DNA of 64,000 nt, from the NCBI RefSeq assembly GCF_049860805.1, contig NZ_CP187555.1:1116001-1180000 (forward strand), given 5' to 3'. Below, one piece after another: positions 8,852-18,100 of the stretch. Position numbers and translations under genes: made by a program. The stretch's first letter is position 1; each line of letters opens with the position of its first letter. Source of the stretch: Parabacteroides sp900760525 (GTDB lineage Bacteria > Bacteroidota > Bacteroidia > Bacteroidales > Tannerellaceae). Below the pieces are notes generated by a model that worked only from the letters and a program-made list of their open reading frames with translations, searched no databases and was not told where the DNA came from.

Positions 8852-9052
8852 TACTTTTGGCTTGATCCAAAAGTAACCAAAAGATCAAGGCTTAACCTGC
8901 TTCGCTACTTCGTTCCCTTCGTTCGCTGTCGCAGCAAAACTCGCTTCGCTCAAACAGTTGCTGCTCCGGGCGCTCACTCCGGTCACTTCGCTTAACGCTC
9001 ATCAGCTTAGGCCGGAGGTAGAGCCTGACGGCTCTGTTGAGGATTGCAGAAA
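8852..9052. repeat. Interspersed repeat, copy C (one-ended, overlaps menE 3' end)
   Basis: Begins with the hairpin end CTACTTTTGGCTTGATCC and continues with sequence that, reverse-complemented, matches the right half of copy A almost base for base (for example CGAACGAAGGGAACG and GAGCGAAGCGAGTTT in that orientation). It ends near 9052 with sequence matching copy A around 772-805, without a second hairpin end. The stop codon and final codons of menE (9007 to about 9050) fall inside it. Confidence 0.75.
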
Positions 9053-10098
9053 GCAGATCCTTTATACAATTGCTTTGCCAGCTTCCTGCATGCCGCCCGG
9101 TCGATCTTTCCGCTACCGGTGAGGGGGATTGCTTCGACCCGGAGGATGTGCTTCGGACGCTGGTATTTGGGCAATATTTCAAATATCTTTTCTTCCAGTG
9201 ATCGGAAAGGCTCGTTTCCGATGGTCGGAACAATCAATAAGACCATTGCCTCCCCGAACTTCGGGTCCGGAACGGATGTTATGGCAAAGTTAGCAGAAAT
9301 AACGGGACGCAAGGCTTCTTCCACGCTCTCCGTCTGTATTTTGATGCCTCCGCTGTTGATGATGTTGTCTTTCCTTCCCAAGATGCGGAAACGGCCGTCC
9401 GGGAGCAATTCGGCTACATCGTTCGTGACGAGTGTTTCATCGGCGACGAGCGGGGCGTCTATCACCAGTGTATCGTCTGCCGAAAGCGATAGCTTGACAG
9501 AGGGGAAAGGCGTGTAATAGGGAGATGCGTCGGGCCCGTTCAACCGCCGGAGGGCGATGTGCGAGAGCGTTTCCGTCATTCCGTAGGTGGAGTAGACATG
9601 TATAGGCAATTCCTGTATACGGGTTTCCAGTTCGTGGTCGATGGCACCGCCTCCGATGATCAGGATATCGGTCCGGCAGAGGCGTTCCCGTTCTTCCGGG
9701 ACTTGCAGCGTGTTGTAGACTTGCAACGGGATCATGGCGGCGAACCGGAGCGGCGTGTCGACGTCTGCCATCGGATGGCCGGAAGGTTCGTGCACGATCA
9801 GGTCCAACCCCGCTACGAGTGAGCGGACGACCATCATCTTCCCGGCGATATAGCGGAGCGGCATACAAAGGAGCGCTTTGTCCCCTTGCCGCAACCCCAG
9901 GTAATCGCAGGTGAGACGGGCACTGTTTATCATCTGTTCCTTGCGAACCGTGATCCGTTTAGGGGTGCCTGTCGAACCGGAAGTCTGTACTTCCAGATAG
10001 GGAGAAGCAGACTCCCAGTCAGAGAGAAAGGCTTTTAAGTCTTTCTCCGGCTGAGAGCTGATAGCTGAAAGTTGTGAATGGCTACTTGTCGTGTCCAT
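9007..10098 (-). CDS. menE: o-succinylbenzoate--CoA ligase (MenE)
   Basis: 363 aa member of the ANL adenylating superfamily. Visible motifs are the P-loop 'TSGSTGTPKRI' (about residues 39-49), 'STYGMTETLSHIAL' (A5-type motif), 'GRKDNIINSGGIKI' (hinge region) and the C-terminal catalytic Lys context 'LTGSGKIDRAAC'. It activates o-succinylbenzoate with ATP and CoA for menaquinone synthesis. It is short compared with typical MenE (about 450 aa), as in other Bacteroidales. The last ~14 residues (FCNPQQSRQALPPA) are encoded by repeat copy C, so the native C-terminus has probably been replaced or extended. It is the last gene of the men operon, 12 bp after menC. Confidence 0.9.
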   Translation of the reverse strand: MDTTSSHSQLSAISSQPEKDLKAFLSDWESASPYLEVQTSGSTGTPKRITVRKEQMINSARLTCDYLGLRQGDKALLCMPLRYIAGKMMVVRSLVAGLDLIVHEPSGHPMADVDTPLRFAAMIPLQVYNTLQVPEERERLCRTDILIIGGGAIDHELETRIQELPIHVYSTYGMTETLSHIALRRLNGPDASPYYTPFPSVKLSLSADDTLVIDAPLVADETLVTNDVAELLPDGRFRILGRKDNIINSGGIKIQTESVEEALRPVISANFAITSVPDPKFGEAMVLLIVPTIGNEPFRSLEEKIFEILPKYQRPKHILRVEAIPLTGSGKIDRAACRKLAKQLYKGSAFCNPQQSRQALPPA

Positions 10099-10110
10099 CT
10101 TTATATTATA

Positions 10111-11139
10111 TTATATTCTTAATCTCAATTCTCCATTTTCAACTACCAACGGCATGTCGATGTTGTCGGTGAAGAGGGTGCCGGTTCCCAGCCCTTGCGG
10201 AAGCGGATTGTCAAAAGTCGCGCACCATTGGGCGATGGCGTTCAGGCCGATATTCGATTCCAAAGCCGAAGTAGCCCACCAGCCGATCTGCTGTTCCTGG
10301 GCTTCTTTGATCCATTCGCTACATCCGTACAGGCCTCCGTGAAGGGACGGTTTCAGGATGATATATTGCGGGTTGATGAAAGAGAGCAGCTCTTTCTTTT
10401 TCTCCGGCGTGTTGCAGCCGATCAGTTCTTCGTCGAGGGCGATGGGAACGGGGGAAGAGGCGGCCAGGAGTGCCATATCATCCCATTGTCCGGCGCGGAT
10501 GGGCTGTTCGATCGAGTGCAGGTCCAGTTCTGCCAGGCGGTTCAGTTTCGCCATCGCTTCATTTGGCGAGAAGGCGCCGTTGGCATCGACGCGAAGCTCG
10601 ATTTCGTCGGCGGAGAATTGTTCGCGGATTATACGCAGGATTTTCAACTCCTTTTCAAAGTCGATCGCTCCGATCTTCATTTTGATACAACGGAAGCCGG
10701 ATTCGATTTTATCGGCAACCTGTTCCGTCATCTCTTTATAGCTGCCCATCCAGATCAGCCCGTTGATCGGAATACCTGCTTCACCACGCGAGAAAGGTGT
10801 GTCCCAAAGGGCTATACTATTGGCTTCGAAGCCTAAGAGCGCAGTTTCCAAGCCGAACAGGATGGAAGGATAGTCACGAAGCCCTTCTATATCGATCCGG
10901 CCTGTGTTGACGAACTTCTGGCAGGCTTTTGCCAGTACTTCCTCATATTCGGGAATATCGTCGCAACTCAGGTTAGGCAGCGGAGCACATTCTCCAACCC
11001 CGTAACGCTCAGGATCGTCTTTTGAAGAAAGAGCCAGGAACCAGCTTTTCCGTTTCGTATACGTTCCGCGTGAAGTGCCTGCCGGTTTCTTGAAGTGCAG
11101 ATCTTTGGGATAAATCTTGATTCTGTAGTGTGTAATCAT
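10111..11139 (-). CDS. menC: o-succinylbenzoate synthase (MenC)
   Basis: 342 aa enolase-superfamily enzyme that dehydrates SHCHC to o-succinylbenzoate in menaquinone synthesis. The catalytic Lys pair is visible in 'CIKMKIGAIDF', followed by metal-binding acids in 'LRVDANGAF' (Asp), 'LHSIEQPI' (Glu) and 'IALDEELIG' (Asp), then a later Lys in 'ILKPSLHGG'. The order K-K, D, E, D, K is that of MenC rather than of muconate cycloisomerase alone, and the location between menB and menE settles the assignment. The gene lies 6 bp from the end of the DUF1016 gene upstream, indicating one transcript. Confidence 0.93.
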   Translation of the reverse strand: MITHYRIKIYPKDLHFKKPAGTSRGTYTKRKSWFLALSSKDDPERYGVGECAPLPNLSCDDIPEYEEVLAKACQKFVNTGRIDIEGLRDYPSILFGLETALLGFEANSIALWDTPFSRGEAGIPINGLIWMGSYKEMTEQVADKIESGFRCIKMKIGAIDFEKELKILRIIREQFSADEIELRVDANGAFSPNEAMAKLNRLAELDLHSIEQPIRAGQWDDMALLAASSPVPIALDEELIGCNTPEKKKELLSFINPQYIILKPSLHGGLYGCSEWIKEAQEQQIGWWATSALESNIGLNAIAQWCATFDNPLPQGLGTGTLFTDNIDMPLVVENGELRLRI

Positions 11140-11145
11140 CTTTGA

Positions 11146-12210
11146 TTATTTTTGATTGTTGTTTAATACAAATTTATTTAATTGATTTTTCAGTTCCTGG
11201 ATATCTGGCAAAGCTTGCCGGATATTTTCGGGAAGTTCGTTATAAGTATAAGAACTGACTCCTATCGGTTTATTGATATCTCTCAATGAGAATTCAACCT
11301 CATAATTGTCTTTTCCTTTACAAAGAAGTATACCGATTGTCGGCCGGTCGTATTCATCGCGTACCAGTTCGTCGATTGCGGAAATATAGAAATTGAGTTT
11401 TCCGACAAATTCAGGTTCGAATTCTCTTGCTTTCAGCTCGATGACGATATAGCCTTTTAGGCGGGTGTGATAAAATAAAAGATCCAAATAATAATCCTTT
11501 TTACCAACTTTAAGGAGATATTGTCGTCCCATGTAAGCAAAGCCTTTCCCTAATTCAAGTAGAAATTGGGATATTTGCAGGACAAGTCCGTTCTCGATAT
11601 CCCGTTCCGCTGCTTTTTCGGATAATTGGAGAAAATCAAAATGATAAGGATCTTTTAGCAATTCATTTGCCAGTTCACTTTGCGGAGGAAGGAGTGTTTT
11701 TGTGAAATTGTTGATCGACTTCCCTTGCTGGTTGAACAGGTCTTTTTCGATATGATATTCCAGAATGGCACGGCTCCAACCGTTCTCTATGGTCTTGTGG
11801 ATGTAAAAAAGGGCTTCTTTGGGAGTTTTGATTCTGGTTAGGATTAGGTCGTGATGTCCCCACGGGACTTCAAAAAGAGGGCTGTCATACAATTCTGCCA
11901 CAACTTGTGGCAGAATTGTATGTTCTTGACTATAGAATAGATAAAAGCGTTTGCATTTCCAAAGATTACGTGCTGACAATCCCTTTATATCCGGAAATTC
12001 AGCCTGCAAGTCTTTGCTTAGCTGTTCTATAAACCCGCTCCCCCACAGGGAAGCCCGCTGCTTTTCTACAATTTGTTCGCCAAGGTTCCAGTAAAGACGG
12101 ATTAATTCGCTGTTTACTGCAATCGCAGCTTTGATTTGGCTCTTCCGGATATTGGCTTTCAGTTCGGTGAGCCATAGGCGATAATCCTGTTGGTTGGATA
12201 AATGTTCCAT
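11146..12210 (-). CDS. DUF1016 / YhcG-type PD-(D/E)XK nuclease-domain protein
   Basis: 354 aa. Residues about 10-170 are the DUF1016 N-terminal helical domain ('LIRLYWNLGEQIVE', 'SARNLWKCKRFY', 'VPWGHHDLIL'); residues about 185-330 are a PD-(D/E)XK nuclease fold with D243 in 'YYLDLLFYH' and E258/K260 in 'YIVIELKA'. Homologues are found in restriction-modification and other mobile contexts and are suspected nucleases; a precise role is not established. It is unexpectedly placed inside the menaquinone operon, 6 bp before menC and about 35 bp after menB, with no promoter of its own seen. A perfect 37-bp palindrome lies within the coding region. Confidence 0.85.
   Translation of the reverse strand: MEHLSNQQDYRLWLTELKANIRKSQIKAAIAVNSELIRLYWNLGEQIVEKQRASLWGSGFIEQLSKDLQAEFPDIKGLSARNLWKCKRFYLFYSQEHTILPQVVAELYDSPLFEVPWGHHDLILTRIKTPKEALFYIHKTIENGWSRAILEYHIEKDLFNQQGKSINNFTKTLLPPQSELANELLKDPYHFDFLQLSEKAAERDIENGLVLQISQFLLELGKGFAYMGRQYLLKVGKKDYYLDLLFYHTRLKGYIVIELKAREFEPEFVGKLNFYISAIDELVRDEYDRPTIGILLCKGKDNYEVEFSLRDINKPIGVSSYTYNELPENIRQALPDIQELKNQLNKFVLNNNQK
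11886..11922. repeat. Perfect 18+1+18 palindrome inside the DUF1016 gene
   Basis: CATACAATTCTGCCACAA, one C, then the exact reverse complement TTGTGGCAGAATTGTATG. In the minus-strand reading frame it encodes the stretch HTILPQVVAELYD (about residues 97-109), so the frame is kept. As RNA it would form an 18-bp hairpin with an almost absent loop; as DNA it could form a cruciform or be a protein-binding site. Confidence 0.95.
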
Positions 12211-12245
12211 TCTTTTTTATTTATTGATAGTTAAGTAATCGGTTT

Positions 12246-13070
12246 TTAAGGGAACTTCGGATAATCTTCGAAGCGGGGACGGCGTTTTTCGAGGAATGCT
12301 TTGCCGCCTTCCTGGGCTTCGTCGGTCATGTAGTAGAGCATGGTGGCGTCGCCTGCCAGTTCCTGGATTCCGGCTTGCCCGTCCAGCTCGGCATTGAGGC
12401 CGGCCTTGATCATGCGGAGGGCGAGCGGGCTGAGCAACATCATCTCTTCGGCCCATCCGACATATTCGTCTTCGAGCTTATCTAAGGGGACAACCTTGTT
12501 CACGAGACCCATGTCGAGCGCCTCCTGTGCATTGTACTTGCGACAGAGGAACCAGATCTCACGCGCTTTCTTCTGGCCGACGATACGGGCCAGATAAGAC
12601 GAACCGAACCCCGCATCGAAACTCCCCACGCGAGGACCCGTCTGTCCGAAAATCGCATTCTCGGAAGCAATCGTCAAGTCACAAACCACGTGCAACACAT
12701 GTCCGCCACCGATCGCAAAACCGTTTACGGCAGCGATGACCGGCTTCGGAATGGAGCGGATCTGTTTTTGCACATCGAGCACATTCAGACGTGCCACACC
12801 GTCTTTGCCGATATAGCCGCCGTGGCCTTTCACATGCATATCGCCTCCGGCACAGAAGGCGGTATCACCGGCTCCGGTCAGCACAACGACACAGATATCC
12901 GGCCGTTCGCGGCAGATATAGAGGGCGTCGCTCATTTCCGTCGTTGTCGTCGGGGTGAAAGCGTTGCGATAACGTTCGCGATTGATGGTGATGCGGGCAA
13001 TCCCGTTGTAGAAATCGAACAGGATTTCTTCATATTCTTTGATGGTTGTCCATTCTCTTTTCGTTTCCAT
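12246..13070 (-). CDS. menB: 1,4-dihydroxy-2-naphthoyl-CoA synthase (MenB)
   Basis: 274 aa crotonase-superfamily enzyme that closes the naphthoate ring of o-succinylbenzoyl-CoA. Characteristic features are 'ARITINRERYRNAFTP' near residue 23, the oxyanion-hole segment 'AFCAGGDMHVKG' (about 71-82), 'NGFAIGGGHVLHV' (about 115-127), 'GPRVGSFDAGFGSSYLAR' (about 144-161) and the C-terminal 'EGGKAFLEKRRPRFEDYP'. Length and motifs match MenB closely, and it sits 80 bp after menD in the same operon. Confidence 0.96.
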   Translation of the reverse strand: METKREWTTIKEYEEILFDFYNGIARITINRERYRNAFTPTTTTEMSDALYICRERPDICVVVLTGAGDTAFCAGGDMHVKGHGGYIGKDGVARLNVLDVQKQIRSIPKPVIAAVNGFAIGGGHVLHVVCDLTIASENAIFGQTGPRVGSFDAGFGSSYLARIVGQKKAREIWFLCRKYNAQEALDMGLVNKVVPLDKLEDEYVGWAEEMMLLSPLALRMIKAGLNAELDGQAGIQELAGDATMLYYMTDEAQEGGKAFLEKRRPRFEDYPKFP

Positions 13071-13150
13071 AAAATGAATTTTAAGTTATAAATTATCAGT
13101 TATTGACTGTTGAAATACCGATCATGACCGGCGTGCCATCCGTATTGTTC

Positions 13151-14815
13151 TTATTTCTTTAGTTGGTGGTAATATTCTTTAAGCAGCCGCACATCTTCGG
13201 CAGCGTCCGTGAAGACTTCCATCAACATCGGCCGGCTGTAGGCTTCAGGTTGGGTGAAAGTCGCCATTGCTTCCGTCAGTTCGCCTTCGTTATGGACGGG
13301 AAGGTAGGCGAATCCCCGTTCTTCGGCCCATCCTTTGGCAGAGGTCTTGTGCGTGGCGGTCACGAAGCGGTGCGTTTTGTCTTCCATCTTCAGTCCGGGC
13401 AGTGCCTGAAAGATCTCGCCGCCTCCGTTGTTGAGCAGGAGGATGCGCAGGTTGCAGCCGAAGTTGGTATTCCAAAGAGCGTTCATGTCGTAGAAGAAAC
13501 TCAGGTCGCCGATCACCACGAAATTCAGTTTATCCGAGCAGACGGAGTAACCGATGGCGGTCGAGAGAGACCCTTCTATGCCGCTCGTCCCCCTGTTGCA
13601 GCAAACTTCGACCTCTTCGGGAAGCGTGTATAGCTGGGCGTAGCGTACGGTCGAACTGTTACCCAAATGGAGGGCGGCAGGCGCGGGAAGCGATTTGACT
13701 AACGCTCCGATCGCAGCCATCTCCGAATAGGCAAATTCCGGCTCAGGCAGGTCGCGGGTGTTGTTCTCCCAGATACGGGGAAACTCCGTCGTGCGGTTCT
13801 CCAGCAGGTAGGCGATCTTCTCGAGAAACTCGAACGGGTCCATCTCGATAACGGTCGTCAGGGAGCCGTAAAGGTCCGCCACCCCGCCGTCGAGCGAAAC
13901 ATGCCAATGCTCGCGGGGCGGATGCTTGCGGAGGAATTGTTTGAGGCGTTTCGATACGATATGTCCGCCATAGGTAATCAGCAGGTCGGGAACCATCTTC
14001 TCCAGCGTCTCTTCCGGCAGGGCGTAGAGGGCGGCGTCGAAGTTCTTTACCGGGATGCCGGGGATGATCTTGTTTCCCGTGTGTTCCGTCAGCCAGGCGA
14101 AATGCTTGTATAGCAGTTTGGAATATTTCTTTTCAAAGAGATAGATCAGGCTCATCTGTCCGGCGACGATCATGCGGCGGTTGTAATTGTTCAGCCGTTC
14201 GATGAGTCCGGTGTATTCGCGGTCGTAGACGTTCAGTCCTTGGTAGCGGGTGATGACGCGCACCTTCGGCAGTTCTCCGGTCGTGAAGCGGAACAGCGGT
14301 TCGGAGATCGGTACGTTGATATGCACCGGCCCTTTCCCATGATGGTTCAGTTCGAGCAAGGCTTCGTTGATGAGGCGGTTGCAATGCCACTCGTCCTCGT
14401 CGGTATGTATCTCCGGCAGGTTGACGGATTTCTTGACCAGCGAACCGAATACACCGGGTTGCGGAAGCGTCTGCCCGTCCATCTGTCCGATCCAGGCGCC
14501 GGGGCGGTCTGCCGAGATCACGACCAGCGGCACTTGCTGATAGAAAGCCTCCGACACGGCGGGATGAATATTGAGCAACGCACTGCCCGATGTGCAGCAG
14601 ATAGCTGCCGGGCTACCACCATGCAAGGCCAGTCCGACGGCGAAGAAAGCCGCGCTCCGTTCGTCCGTCACCGGATAGCAGGAGAAGAACGGATGGTTGG
14701 CAATCGTATGCACGATAGGAGAGTTGCGGCTGCCGGGACACAAAACGATTTTCTTGACGTTATGTTCGATGAGCAGGGCTACAAGCTGCAGGATGTTTTT
14801 CTTATCTGAGTACAT
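13151..14815 (-). CDS. menD: 2-succinyl-5-enolpyruvyl-6-hydroxy-3-cyclohexene-1-carboxylate synthase (MenD)
   Basis: 554 aa from the ATG at 14813-14815 (MYSDKKNILQLVALL); the open frame reaches 15046 but that extension crosses the promoter and a tandem repeat and is not coding. The thiamine-diphosphate enzyme adds a 2-oxoglutarate-derived unit to isochorismate. Visible landmarks are 'IVLCPGSRNSPI' near residue 26, 'AAICCTSGSALLNIHPAVSEA' region, 'GTSGIEGSLSTAIGYS' and the cofactor/metal motif beginning 'VVIGDLSFFYDMNALWN', with 'NNGGGEIF' after it. It is the first gene of the men operon here; menF, which often precedes menD in Bacteroidetes, is not adjacent, nor is menH seen in the window. 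Confidence 0.95.
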   Translation of the reverse strand: MYSDKKNILQLVALLIEHNVKKIVLCPGSRNSPIVHTIANHPFFSCYPVTDERSAAFFAVGLALHGGSPAAICCTSGSALLNIHPAVSEAFYQQVPLVVISADRPGAWIGQMDGQTLPQPGVFGSLVKKSVNLPEIHTDEDEWHCNRLINEALLELNHHGKGPVHINVPISEPLFRFTTGELPKVRVITRYQGLNVYDREYTGLIERLNNYNRRMIVAGQMSLIYLFEKKYSKLLYKHFAWLTEHTGNKIIPGIPVKNFDAALYALPEETLEKMVPDLLITYGGHIVSKRLKQFLRKHPPREHWHVSLDGGVADLYGSLTTVIEMDPFEFLEKIAYLLENRTTEFPRIWENNTRDLPEPEFAYSEMAAIGALVKSLPAPAALHLGNSSTVRYAQLYTLPEEVEVCCNRGTSGIEGSLSTAIGYSVCSDKLNFVVIGDLSFFYDMNALWNTNFGCNLRILLLNNGGGEIFQALPGLKMEDKTHRFVTATHKTSAKGWAEERGFAYLPVHNEGELTEAMATFTQPEAYSRPMLMEVFTDAAEDVRLLKEYYHQLKK

Positions 14816-14860
14816 AATGTGTTTATTTGCTGCGATACGATGGTTCGCATGCTTTTTTTG

Positions 14861-14868
14861 CAAAGATA
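14861..14868 (-). promoter_or_regulatory. -7 box of the menD operon promoter
   Basis: On the minus strand this reads TATCTTTG, a full match to the Bacteroidetes -7 consensus TAnnTTTG. Transcription would begin about 5-7 bases downstream, near 14855, giving a ~40-nt leader before menD. A second TATCTTTG on the + strand at 14892-14899 has no gene to serve. Confidence 0.6.
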
Positions 14869-14948
14869 GCATCAATGGCGTAAAAAACATATATCTTTGT
14901 TGCACTTCCTTCGCATGATTTCCAATATAGATCTTTATATAACTTGTT

Positions 14949-15032
14949 TTCGGCGTCGTCAGGAATATATTTGACGTCGTCGGGTATTTACACGACGTTG
15001 CCAAGAATATGTTCGGCGACGTCGAGAACAGA
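14949..15032. repeat. 21-bp degenerate tandem repeat array (four units)
   Basis: Four contiguous 21-bp units start at 14949, 14970, 14991 and 15012. Their shared core is GACGTCGTC..GAATAT (units contain GGCGTCGTC, GACGTCGTC, GACGTTGCC and GGCGACGTC). It lies between the menD promoter and the GH31 terminator. Nothing else is recognised in 14900-15108. Confidence 0.8.
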
Positions 15033-15108
15033 TTACACTGGTACAAAAATGCAGATGAATGGGATGGAAACAGTGAATCTATGGGAAGGAAACAGGCCGG
15101 AATAGTAA

Positions 15109-15160
15109 GTATGAAAAGAAAAAGGCTTCGCCTGCCGGAGAGTTCCGGGGCGAAGCCTTT
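15109..15160 (-). terminator. Rho-independent terminator after the GH31 gene
   Basis: Stem AAAGGCTTCGCC (15121-15132) pairs with GGCGAAGCCTTT (15149-15160); on the minus strand the stem is followed by a T-rich run (TTCTTTTC). It lies 30 bp past the GH31 stop. Confidence 0.8.
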
Positions 15161-15190
15161 CTGCTTGCTTCTATTTCAAAAGTTACTTGT

Positions 15191-18100
15191 TCAGAACTTC
15201 TGCATGTTCAGGTTCTTGTCCACCAGGACGCCGTCGATTGCTTTCAGGTTGAATTTAACCTTGCGTTTCGCTTTCAGCTTGATGGTGAAGAGGGCTTCTG
15301 AACCTTCGAGCGTCTTTTTGTCACCGAGGTTGACAAAAGTGGGATAGAGTGCCTTTTGGCCGCTGGTATGCAGACGGTCGTAAGTCAGGTTTTCCATCGC
15401 ACCCAGACCGGCAGGTTCGATGCCGGCAAATTCATAATCCTGCTGGTCGTACGGCAGGGCGAAGCTCAGGGCGTTGACTGCCTGGAGGCTGTCGCCTTTG
15501 ACGGTGATCTCAACAATCTCGCCGGCGTTGTACGTCTGTTTCGGAGTGGAGAGCGAGAGTGTTCCGGCTACGCGGTCCGTACCCGGATCTTCAATGCCGT
15601 CCTCCAATTGGGTTGCCACAACCGAGATGTCGTAGGCGTCGATCAGGCCGTTGCGGTTGATATCGCCTGCACTGACATAGTCGAAATCGCTGTCGCCGCG
15701 GCGCAGGCCTGTGTAGTTCATATACGAGGTCAGGTCGTTAGCATCGATCTTTTTGTCGTTGTTGATGTCGCCCGGCAGATAGCTTTCCGTTCCCGGAACC
15801 TTGAATACATACAGTTCGCGACCGGAAGCATAGTTTCCGACGCCTTCCGTGATATGCAATTTGATGTAGCGGGCTTTCGGCTGGTCTTTGAATGTGAATG
15901 TTTTCACGTCGCCGTTGCGTTCCCAGCGGAACGAGTCGGCAGCCGTCCAGTTTTCCTTATCCATGCTGTAAGCCACGTCGCCGGCAAGGATCGTACCGTT
16001 GCCGCCATCCTGACGGGACAGGTAGTTGAACTTATCCAACTGGTTGATCGTACGCAGGTCGATGATCATGTCGAACGGCATTGCGTTCTTGCGATACTTC
16101 GTGTGGAACATATCGCCCAGCTCTGCAAAGTCGAACAGACGGAAGATTTCGAAGCCTTCCTGCTCTTCGGCTGTCACTTCGCCACGGATACCTTTGATGG
16201 CAAATTCCAGCGGGTTGGACTTTGTCTTGACGGAGAAATCAGACCAGTCGGAATGGCCGTCCTTGTTGACTGAGCGGATCTTGAACGAATAGTCTGTTTC
16301 GGCAGAGAGGTCGTCGAACAACAGTTCGGTGTTCTTGATCTGTGTATAAAGCATGCCGCCCGTTTCTATTTCGTAGAAGTCGGCGCCGGAAACTTTGTTC
16401 CAGGTCGGTTTCAAGGTGTAGGCTTCCGTGTTCTCGTCCGTCACCAGAGCGGTCGGAGCGGTCAGCGAGCCGGTAGAGACGCGGTGGGTGTCGGGCATAT
16501 CGAACTTATAGCCGTCGATAGTGACAACTGTTCCATTTGCGGTAATGTCAGCCGGAGCCAGTTTGACTAACAACTGCGGGTTCTTGGTGATCGTCACCTT
16601 TTCGAATTCGCTTCCTTTGGTGGCGAACTTGTTCAGGTTCGGAGTGGCGTCGTAGAAATAGACGTTCGTACCGTTCAGATATTCGTCCATCGAACGGGCG
16701 GCGGTCAGTTTCACTTTGGAGGAACCGACTTTGGCGGTGATCTTCTTCGGCTGTTCCGAGAGGTTGATACGTAGTTCGGTTGTTTTATCTTTCACGAAAC
16801 CGTCGAAGTCGCCTTTTGTCGGGTGGATTGTGATGGTGACGTTGGAAGAACCACTCATTTCCGATTCGATCAGCGTTGTTGCGCCTTCACCTTTCAGATA
16901 GGCTTGAGTTTTGCCATCATCGTCATATTCTGTGAATGAACTGTTGCCAAACGGATAGAGTTCGTAGATACGCAGGTTTTTGTCGATTTCCTTTACATTA
17001 TTATTAGGATTCGTCATCGGGATGATCGCGCCGGCTTTCACAAATACGGGGAGTTTCCAAAGCGGTGATGCGAAGTTGTTGACAACACAGCCGCCCGTGT
17101 ATTTCTCACCGGTGAAATAGTCGAACCATTCGCCTTCAGGCAGATAGATGCCATCGCGGATGTCGTTACCCTTTTCGTCCATCGCTGTCTCCTGATAGAT
17201 CGGGGCAACGAGGAAGTTCGGGCCGTACATAAACTGATATTCCGTAGCCTTGCCGTATGTATAAGGATTCGGGTCTTCGAGGAACATGGCGCGAATCATC
17301 GGCTTGCCGTCCACTGCTTCGCGGGCGATGCTGTAAGCGTACGGCATCAGGCAGGATTTCATCTTCAGATACCAGCGGTTGATGGAAGTAGCCGGTTCGC
17401 CCAAGGCGTGCGGATATTTCTCGTTCGATCCCCAGCCGTCCATGTTCAGCTCCATCGGTGTCCAGGTTTTCCACTGGAAGTCGCGGGTGTTCATCGCCAG
17501 GTTCTTGCCGCCGAAGATACCGTCCATGTCGGACGTGATGTTCGGTTGTCCGGAAAGACCGGAACCGATGTAGGTCGGGATGTGGAACCGGATATATTCC
17601 CATTGTCCGCCCGTCTGGTCGCCCGACCAGACACCGGCATAACGTTGCGTGCCAGCCCAGCCGTCGAGCGAGATGATGAACGGACGGGCATCGTTTCCGT
17701 AGTACGGCATGATATGTCCGACGTCGGCCACGCCGTTCAGCCCGAACGAGTAGCCCCAGCCGACCCATGCCACGTCTGTCTTCAGGACACGGACGCCTGC
17801 ATCGCGCACCTCTTTTACGATGTCGCGTTGCAACAAAGCGCTGATGCTGTCTTTCGGGTGCAGGTCGGATTGTGTCCAGAGCCCTATCTCGACACCGTTT
17901 TTATGGGCGTAGTCGGCGAGGCTCTTCAGGTTCTGGATATTACCGTCCAACGTTTCGGTTTGTCCGTAACCGGCTCCGTAGCCGTCGTTCGGCAGCAGCC
18001 AACCGAGCGGCATATCGTGATTCTTGTAGCGGTCGATCACGGCGCGGGCGGAGAACTGGTAATTGTTCTTTTCGCCGTTCAGCGATTCCTTGATACCTCC

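Noticed and set aside
11146..12210. Complete restriction-modification or defence system around the DUF1016 gene
   Set aside because: No methyltransferase, specificity or partner gene lies nearby; the flanking genes are all menaquinone biosynthesis.
14816..15046. 77-codon N-terminal extension of menD
   Set aside because: It crosses a consensus promoter and a 21-bp tandem repeat, and MenD normally starts at the internal MYSDKKN position.
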